DNA of 28,571 nt from Poronia punctata (Eukaryota; Ascomycota; Sordariomycetes; Xylariales; Xylariaceae). The notes below the pieces were generated by a model that saw nothing but the letters and a program-made list of their open reading frames with translations, ran no database searches and was not told the DNA's origin. The DNA is taken from positions 1-28,571 of the forward strand of contig MU401807.1 of NCBI GenBank assembly GCA_022579005.1. Reading direction: 5' to 3'. Shown in pieces: positions 22,201-28,571 of this stretch. A program made the translations under genes and the position numbers. Numbering within the stretch: position 1 is the stretch's first letter; every line of letters starts with the position of its first letter.

Positions 22201-23665
22201 GGCAGACTCTCGTATCGAACTAGTCTGGCACTACAAATCTCCAGGAGCGGACCGATCACCGCGGGTGTGTCCGCGATGTTGGGGCCAAGGCTCTGATGGC
22301 CCAGCAAACGCGTCCATGTAACGAGCACAGGTATGGAAACGACAAGACTTTCGCTCCGGGTGACTAGGAGGAGCAATTGCAGGAGTCCCATGAGGTCGGC
22401 CCGTGACCGGTCCCTGGGTAGGGACGAGAACCGTCGCTCAAGGTGGTTACCGAGGAAAGAAAGAAGCTAAAACCCCTAGTCAGTACCGTAGCCGGCAAAT
22501 ACCATTCCCGCGACATACCTCGGAGAGCCGCTTTGACAGTTGATACTTGTCGTCATCGAGGTTTTCGGAGTCAACAACCGACCATTCAAAGAGTTCTCTG
22601 AAGAGCGCGACGTATTGGGCATCATACAGCGGAACTACTAGCTCTAAGAACTCTTCTTCGTCAAACGAATTGCGAGAGTATAGGGCATGCAAAGCCTCCA
22701 ATGAAGCCTGGTTCGTTTAGCGGCCGCGCATACAACGAGTTCCAGCGGATGGCATAACTGACCTTTTGGACCTCGATATGCGAAGCGCGAAGGCCTTCGC
22801 AGATGACAGGTGCGGCGCCCGTCCTGGCAACCGACTTGGGAATGACCCAGGGAATCAGGGTGGCGAGGACAGAAGCGCCCCGAATAGCACAGCTACGGAG
22901 GTCCTCGTTGTTCTGAAGGTCCCTCGATAAACAGTGCCGGAGCAGGTCGACGATGCGTGTCAGCCAGCCCTCCTCACCACAGCGTACGTCGGGACCTGCC
23001 TCTCGGTTCGGGAAGGCTTCTAAAAGAACTGCAGCAGGCGTAAATATTTCAACCGAGGCTTTGCTAAGAATCTTCTCGCGAACCTGTACCACCACGTCGT
23101 CGCCATTGAAGATGTCGTCGGATAAGGATTCTAAGATGGCCAAAACCAGTTCCTTGTGGACGGCAGAATCAGGTACCTGCCACAACTGAACAAGCAGCGC
23201 ATCCATATCCATCCAGTCTGTTCCCCAACTTCTCTTAGCAATCTCAACCCACAGTTGAGCTATTTTGTTTCTCAAGTACGTTGGATCTCCTTTGGTAACG
23301 TCGCGTGAAAGCCGCAACACCCAATTGCGCAAAGCTTCGGTTTCCGGTACATCGTAGCTCGTCCACTTGTGCTTGATGGCATGCTCCAAGAGGGAGAGAG
23401 CGTAGTGTCTGACTATCGGTGACTGGGCCTTATCAGTGGCTAAGTAAAAACCATGCGCAGGGGCTATGGCAGAATCTTTGAGCGTCTCAAGGAATGATTG
23501 GGCGTCTTTGCGCTCCGCGTTGAGAGAATGTGGGTTATAGATGACATCGAGGGCCCTATGGATTTTCGGCACGAGTTCGAGGCTTTGGCTCTGAGCTGGA
23601 TCAGTGGGCATGAAGGCGGCCTGGTTGCCTGTCCCCGTACTTCCATTCATCGGTTGCGTAGCCAT
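19264..23665 (-). CDS. kapJ: Karyopherin-beta exportin, Msn5/exportin-5 type (KapJ)
   Basis: My 10-exon model: 23665-22763, 22707-22519, 22466-21989, 21940-21816, 21753-21691, 21630-21406, 21351-21248, 21187-20929, 20865-20723, 20674-19264; 1299 aa, close to the family's usual 1200-1300. All introns are 48-63 bp with GT and AG ends. The ATG at 23665 sits in GCCACCATGG; a stop-free extension upstream has only a TTG. The importin-beta-like N-terminus has 'PIVRHYALSLLEHAIKHKW' (83-101) and 'YLRNKIAQLWVEIAKRSW' (130-147). Internal family landmarks include 'VSQPVLQVDA', 'LRRLEAF'-like sequence, 'KSQWQD', 'FCELMALDKAQEY', 'LTDRFWQAGISEGSKDDFY' and 'FGELPGPL'. Members carry phosphorylated proteins (yeast Msn5) or RNA/protein cargo (exportin-5) through nuclear pores with Ran-GTP. 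Junctions of exons 4/5 and 6/7 are the least certain. Confidence 0.93.
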
Positions 23666-23670
23666 GGTGG
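23656..23670 (-). promoter_or_regulatory. Strong Kozak context at the exportin start codon
   Basis: On the minus strand the ATG at 23665-23663 is embedded in GCCACCATGG, with A at -3 and G at +4. This favours this ATG over the next in-frame Met (residue 6). Confidence 0.85.
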
Positions 23671-24110
23671 CCGGGAGCAATGGTGGCGGGGGGTTCCGTT
23701 TATGTTGAATTTGCCGGCGATGAGTTCGATTATGGGGCGAGTAGCACTGGTGCTACATATACTCTGTCTTAGATGAGAATCATCGGGAAATATGTCTTAC
23801 AGCAAAACCTCGGCTTGGGGCAGGTCGGAAGCAAAGATGGAGTACCCAGATGGAGAGTTCACATAGAGAGGAATGCTTCTAGATTGTGAATCCTGGCTCT
23901 GTAGGTGTGCCTACCTCACGGAGGTAATCAGCACACAATTAGAGTACCTACTTGTAGTCTAGGTCAGATCATATATGGGTTGGTTGTCCTGGTAGGTTCT
24001 CTTTCGCGCGACTATAAAGTTCTTTGGAGAATGCTGGCGTACCAAATTCTATCTATCAACACAATTTATGGTCATGTCATCTTGCATGCCTTAGGTATTG
24101 TATATTGTAA
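23666..24110. other. Upstream region of the exportin gene, no gene seen
   Basis: Normal-composition DNA that should contain the exportin promoter and 5' UTR on the minus strand. The + strand ORFs here are short, lack introns or family motifs, and are probably chance. Composition becomes AT-rich after about 24100. Confidence 0.5.
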
Positions 24111-25305
24111 TTTATATATTTATAGGGAAAGGTTAGGTTTAAAGGCTATTTAATACCTATTAATACTTACACTAAACCTTACCTAGTAAAACTAAACAAT
24201 TATATATTTACATTATATATAAATGCTTATAAACGTTTTAAAGTATTTATATTTAAAGTAGTTTTATTTTTTTTAATTTATTAGAATAAAATATTAAATA
24301 TTTAAAGATTTTAATAAAATATGTTTTAATTAAAGGGGGTTTTTAATATAAATATGTTTTAACTTATAACTTTTAAAATATTTTATTTAATAAAAGTATA
24401 TTAGTAAGCTAGTTAGCTTAATATATTTATAAACTATTAAAATAATTAATATTATTTAAATAAGTTTAAACTTATTTTTAATATTATAATATATATATAT
24501 ATAGTTTACTATTTTAAAAATACTATAAATTAAATATATAAGCTTTATTTATAATAAATATAATAATATAAAAAAGTTTTAATAATATAAAGCTTTAGTA
24601 TATAAATATTATAATTTATATAAAACTAATTAATTTTTATATTATATTTAGTAAATAATATATAAGTTATAAATATTTAAAAGTTTTTAAATATTTAATT
24701 AAATAAACGTTAATAATTATAAGTTTTAAAAGGTACTTTGCTATTTAAAATAAAGTAAAAAACTTATAAGATATATAAGCTACTTTAAATATTATAAAGT
24801 TACTTATAAAGCTTAATAATTTTAATTTTTTATAAAGCTTTATATACTTAAAACAATAGCTTTTATATTATTTATAGTTTTTAGTTAATTTATATAGCTA
24901 TTTTCTATTTTAGTATTAAGTATTTTATATTATATTTTAATATTAAAAACAAGAAAAAACAGCTTTAAATTTTAATAAATTTTATTAAAGCATTTAAAAT
25001 CTTTTATTTAAAAAGAATTATAGTAATTTATATAACTAAATAATAGTATTTTAATATTATAAATATATTTTTTAAAATTAGGCTTTATTAAAAGTTTACT
25101 TTTTTTAAAAAAAAATATAATAAAATATATATATAGTTTAACTTATTATATTATATAAAAAAATAAACTTTATTTTTATAATAATTAAATAATAAGCTTT
25201 TAAAAAACCAATTTAAGGTATTTAAAACAATATATATTATTTTACTTTATAACTTTATAATTTATAATATACTAGCTATATAAAGGAAAACTTTATAGAT
25301 AAAAA
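24111..25305. other. RIP-like AT-rich block between the exportin gene and DPH7
   Basis: About 1.2 kb of extremely AT-rich DNA with the same residual CpT/ApG pattern as the transposon blocks. No readable protein relic, LTR ends or target duplication were identified. It is probably a degraded transposon fragment between two divergent genes. Confidence 0.55.
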
Positions 25306-25424
25306 GTAAGCGCACGTCTTTACAACAACCTTAAATACACTTCATAATAAGCTAAGCTTGTAACCGTGGTAGGGTTGCGTCCACGATTCTATTCTACCTT
25401 GCCTACTAGGTATACCGCCACGTC
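25306..25424 (+). promoter_or_regulatory. Short normal-composition promoter segment of DPH7
   Basis: Only about 120 bp of non-RIP-like DNA precedes the start codon, so the core promoter and 5' UTR must lie here unless the AT-rich block contributes. No clear TATA box at a suitable distance could be assigned. GTGGTAGGGTTGCGTCCACG at 25366-25385 has GTGG/CCAC inverted arms. Confidence 0.4.
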
Positions 25425-26792
25425 ATGCCAGCAAGCATGGCTGCGCGACCTCAGAGCATCCTATGCTTGCGATCCCTGGTGCTGGACCTCCCCCCCAGCT
25501 GCGTCGAATTTTGTCCGGCACACCCCGATTACTTCGTGATCGGTACCTACAACCTTGAGAATGAGGAAACAACAGCCGACAAGGAGAGTGATAACCTCAA
25601 CACGGATGGTGACCGCATAGTTATGAAGACCCCTCAGAGCCGAAATGGCAGCCTCGCCGTGTACCGAATCGCCGGGGATACCCATGAACTGTGAGCTACT
25701 CTTTTCCGTGTTCCCGTCCGGCATTGTGCCCTAGCAATCCTCAACTTACCGCTCAGGTTACATGTGCAGACAGTGTCTTACCCGTCTGCTCTGCTCGATC
25801 TGCATTTTCACCCCCATCAGGATAAGAATGAGATCTTTGCAAGTATTTCAAGTAACGGATCACTCTCCTTTTTCCAGCTTGCGCCGAATCAAAGGCCTTC
25901 GCGTCCCTTAGTTGAAATCGCTACCCATAAACCATTAGGGGGGGACGGGAACGCACTATTCCTTTCTTGCGCGTGGCACCCAAGCTTGGTAAATCTTCTT
26001 GCCATAACAACTTCGGACCACTGCGTGCACATTCTGCGGGTAGACGAGACTTGGAATACTCATCGCACTTCTTCCACTCCAATCACAACACATGCCCTCG
26101 AGGTCTGGGCCGTGGCATTCTCGCCAGTCGTGACCCTTTATGGCGACACACATGGTTCGGACTCGGAGACTGCCCAGGGTCTAGCAGTATACTCTGGCGG
26201 TGATGATGGGAAACTGCTAACAACGACTTGTGTTCTCGATAGAGGGCGATTTGGTGGCAGTGAAATCGATGAAACCAGTATCCACGCTCCTCATCAAACC
26301 ATCAACACCCGAGGCCATACGGCGGGTGTGACTGCCATATTGCCGCTTCCCATCCCTATATCAGACAGATCTCATATTCTTATCACTGGCAGTTATGATG
26401 ATCATGCCCGGGTCTTCTCAATACATCCCCAAGTCCATGGTGCCATGCTGCGACCACCGAAGTTGCTTGCTGAAAGGGATCTTGGTGGTGGGGTGTGGAG
26501 GTTAAAATTGGTGAAGGTGGAAGAAACAGACAAGAACCGTATTGTGACGCATAGAGAGTGGTCGGCATTGGTCTTAGCATCATGTATGCATGCGGGGTGC
26601 CGCATCCTCCGGATTACTGGCAGCTACGGCGAATCGCCCGAAGCCGAAGTAGAGGTCATTGGTCGATTTGACGACCACAAAAGTATGAACTACGGCAGCG
26701 ACTACCAGCCGGGGACCGAGATTGGCAGTGATCCTTTAAGGTGTCTCTCTACAAGCTTTTATGATCAACTTGTTTGTCTATGGGAGTTTTAA
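25425..26792 (+). CDS. DPH7: Diphthine methylesterase, WD40 protein (DPH7/RRT2)
   Basis: Exons 25425-25690 and 25757-26792 give 433 aa. The single 66-bp phase-2 intron has GTGAGC, an ACTTACC branch-like motif and CTCAG; splicing joins 'GDTHEL' to 'LHVQTVSYPS'. An alternative start at 25437 (Met5) has a better context (A at -3, G at +4). DPH7 removes the methyl ester from methylated diphthine on eEF2, the step before the final amidation to diphthamide, in the cytosol. Family landmarks: 'LDLPPSCVEFCPAHPDYF' near the N-terminus, 'SCAWHP' (160-165), 'YSGGDDGKL' (234-242), 'GSYDDHARVF' (300-309), 'GGGVWRLKL' (332-340), 'SCMHAG' (364-369), 'HKSMNYGSDYQPG' (396-408) and the ending 'STSFYDQLVCLWEF'. 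It looks intact despite RIP-like DNA on both sides. Confidence 0.95.
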
Positions 26793-26796
26793 TAAA
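26791..26796 (+). terminator. AATAAA polyadenylation-type hexamer overlapping the DPH7 stop
   Basis: The last codons read TTT TAA TAA A, so AATAAA begins at the second base of the stop codon. If used, cleavage would fall a few tens of bases downstream, in AT-rich DNA. Such hexamers are also common by chance in AT-rich sequence. Confidence 0.4.
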
Positions 26797-28310
26797 TCTT
26801 GTTTTAAGCAATACTTTATATATAATAAAAAGTGAAAAAGTGTAAATTTAATATATATTAACTAGTATTCTATAAAAAATTTTAACTATTAAATAATTAA
26901 TATAATGTTATTTTAAGCAGTTTAAAGTTTTTTTAAAATATAATATAATATTAAGTAAAATATTATTTATAATACTATATTTTAAAAATAAATTATATTA
27001 AATGTTTTTATTATTTTAATTTAAGCTTAGTTTTAGCTATATATTTTATATTTATAAAATACTTTAATTTAATATTATTAATAAAATATTTTATTTATTT
27101 ATAAAAAAGCTTATAAATAAGAAAATACGTTATTAACTTTTATTTTATAGTTATAAAAAGTAAATATAAAAGCTATATTATATTTTATATAATTTCTATT
27201 ATAATAAATAATAGGTTTACTTTAAAGATAACTAAGTAGTTACTACTAAAATAAAAGAGCGTTTAGCATATATTAGCAAATTAAGTAATAATTAATTTAG
27301 TATTAAAAGAATAAGCAAAGCTTATTTTAAAAAATACAATATATATAGTATATTAATTAAAAGATTAACTACGCGCTTTATAAATTGCGCTATAATTATT
27401 TTAGGTTTATTAATAACAAGGTTATATATAATAACTAATAATAAAAAAAGTGTATACTTTATATAAATTATATACGCTATATATTATTTATATAGCACTA
27501 AGTAAAAATACTTTAAAGTTGTTTAATAATTATAAAGTTAAAAATAAAGCTAAAATAAAAAGTATGCAATATTAAAAAAGTAAAAAGTGTAAAGCGTATT
27601 TTACTTATTGCTTAATTAAGCAATAAGTATAATTTACTTTATAGCTATTATAAATAAAGTATAAGTTAAACTGCTTAGTATATATATAACTAAAAATAAA
27701 TATAAATATTGCTTAACTATAAAAGTTAAGTAATATATACTTATAAACTAGTTATATATATATATATTAATTAATTTTAAATATTTAATATATATGCTAG
27801 CTATGCTAATTTTAGCACTATTGTTTAACTTTTTACTTTGCTAAATATAGTTAATATAATTTATTAAAGTTATAAGCTTAGTTTGCTATTAAAAAACCAG
27901 TGCTTATATAAAATTGCTTTTTTAAAAAGCTAGCTTTATATAGTTATATAATATTTTTTTGCTAATTATATTAGTTTTTATTTAATAAGCTAATATTTTT
28001 TATATTATATACTTTTTTATAAATATTTTTATTTATTATATAATATAATTTAATAATTATTAAAATGTTTAACAACACTTGTATATTTATTAAGTTTTAT
28101 ATAAAGCTTGCTTATTTTTAAAACTAAAAGCAATAGTTTAAAATCTTTTAAGTTACTATTATTATTAAAAGTATTTAAAAAAATGTTAACTTAAATAAGT
28201 ACTTTTTTAAATATAACCTTAAAAAAGTTTTTAAGCGCTTTTTTAAAGCTATTACGCTATAAGAATTTAACTATTATTATAATAAAAACTACTATATATA
28301 TAAAATAAAT
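26797..28310. other. RIP-degraded AT-rich block downstream of DPH7
   Basis: Transposon-like, extremely AT-rich DNA starting directly after the DPH7 stop codon. No family motif was readable with confidence. One + strand frame at about 27295-27465 is free of stops for roughly 57 codons, but it resembles nothing I recognise. Probably the interior of a degraded element associated with the LTR-like fragment that follows. Confidence 0.55.
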
Positions 28311-28442
28311 CTTATACCTTTATAGCTAAATTAACTTAATGTAAATAGTTTTTTTAACTACTTTTCTCTTTTTTAACTAATTAAGTTTAATCTAGTACTA
28401 TTTTTACTAATAAGTTATAATTATATCCTAGCTAAACTAATA
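28311..28442 (+). repeat. LTR-like fragment related to the right part of the copia LTR
   Basis: Aligns with the right third of the LTR at 2566-2898: shared blocks include TAGTTTTTTTAACT, AACTAATTAAGTTTAAT, TAATAAGTTATAATTAT and CTAGCTAAACTAATA, the last matching the LTR end CTAAACTAACA after a C-to-T change. The left part of the LTR is not clearly present. A diverged or truncated copy of the same family is the likely source. Confidence 0.6.
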
Positions 28443-28476
28443 TAATAATTCTTTTAAAAACTATTTTAAAATTAAG

Positions 28477-28571
28477 TAAATAAAATAAATAAAATAAATA
28501 AAATAAATAAAATAAATAAAATAAATAAAATAAATAAAATAAATAAAATAAATAAAATAAATAAAATAAAT
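28477..28571. repeat. 9-bp minisatellite, TAAATAAAA unit, running off the window end
   Basis: About 10.5 perfect copies of a 9-bp A/T unit reaching the last base of the window. It is not a TTAGGG telomere array. It follows the LTR-like fragment by about 35 bp. Confidence 0.95.

Noticed and set aside
23498..24153. + strand ORFs near the exportin start (92 and 82 codons)
   Set aside because: The first overlaps the exportin N-terminus antisense. The second runs into AT-rich DNA and shows no family signal, domain or intron structure.
27213..27490. Possible degenerate gene with few stops downstream of DPH7
   Set aside because: About 57 codons without a stop is unusual but not compelling in this composition across six frames, and the translation resembles no family I know.
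28477..28571. Telomere repeat at the window end
   Set aside because: The unit is TAAATAAAA, with no G or C, not TTAGGG or a variant; it is an A/T minisatellite.

Overview
This window is nuclear DNA of a filamentous ascomycete (probably Pezizomycotina). Long AT-rich blocks, in which the remaining C is mostly CpT and the remaining G mostly ApG, alternate sharply with normal-GC islands holding intact, short-intron genes. That is the pattern left by repeat-induced point mutation (RIP; C to T, mainly at CpA) acting on transposons. The species cannot be named from the sequence.
Layout: 1-10447 is the degenerate pol region of a Ty3/gypsy LTR retrotransposon on the + strand (RT, RNase H and integrase relics readable). 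It is split at 2566-8645 by a full-length 6.08-kb Ty1/copia element with 333/335-bp LTRs, TGTTA...TAACA ends and a perfect 5-bp target duplication, ATATT. 10588-13386 is a second, smaller nested LTR element (about 177-bp LTRs, 2.8 kb). It sits in what I infer to be the 3' LTR of the gypsy element, whose 102-bp core recurs at 14034-14135. About 270 bp of nearly unmutated, GC-richer DNA follows at 13387-13660. 14136-16560 is RIP-degraded DNA I could not classify.
16561-25424 is mainly a gene island with two genes on the minus strand: an Ldb17/SPIN90-family actin regulator (16936-18628, 3 exons) and an Msn5/exportin-5-type karyopherin, KapJ (19264-23665, 10 exons by my model, 1299 aa). A 370-bp AT-rich block lies between them and touches the karyopherin stop codon. 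A 1.2-kb AT-rich block (about 24110-25305) separates the karyopherin from a divergent + strand gene, DPH7/RRT2 (25425-26792, 2 exons, 433 aa), the diphthine methylesterase of diphthamide synthesis. DPH7 is a 1.5-kb island: AT-rich DNA resumes right after its stop codon and runs to the window end, where there is an LTR-like fragment and a 9-bp minisatellite.
The three genes are housekeeping genes with unrelated roles (endocytic actin, nuclear export, diphthamide synthesis) and do not form a cluster. No tRNA, rRNA, CRISPR or biosynthetic cluster was seen. I found no convincing new biological system. The notable content is the readable transposon nesting history, the very sharp RIP/gene boundaries, and intron details in the genes (a stop-free 3n intron; two in-frame acceptors). 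Splice models were derived by hand from GT/AG sites, branch-point-like motifs and recalled family conservation; no alignment was run.
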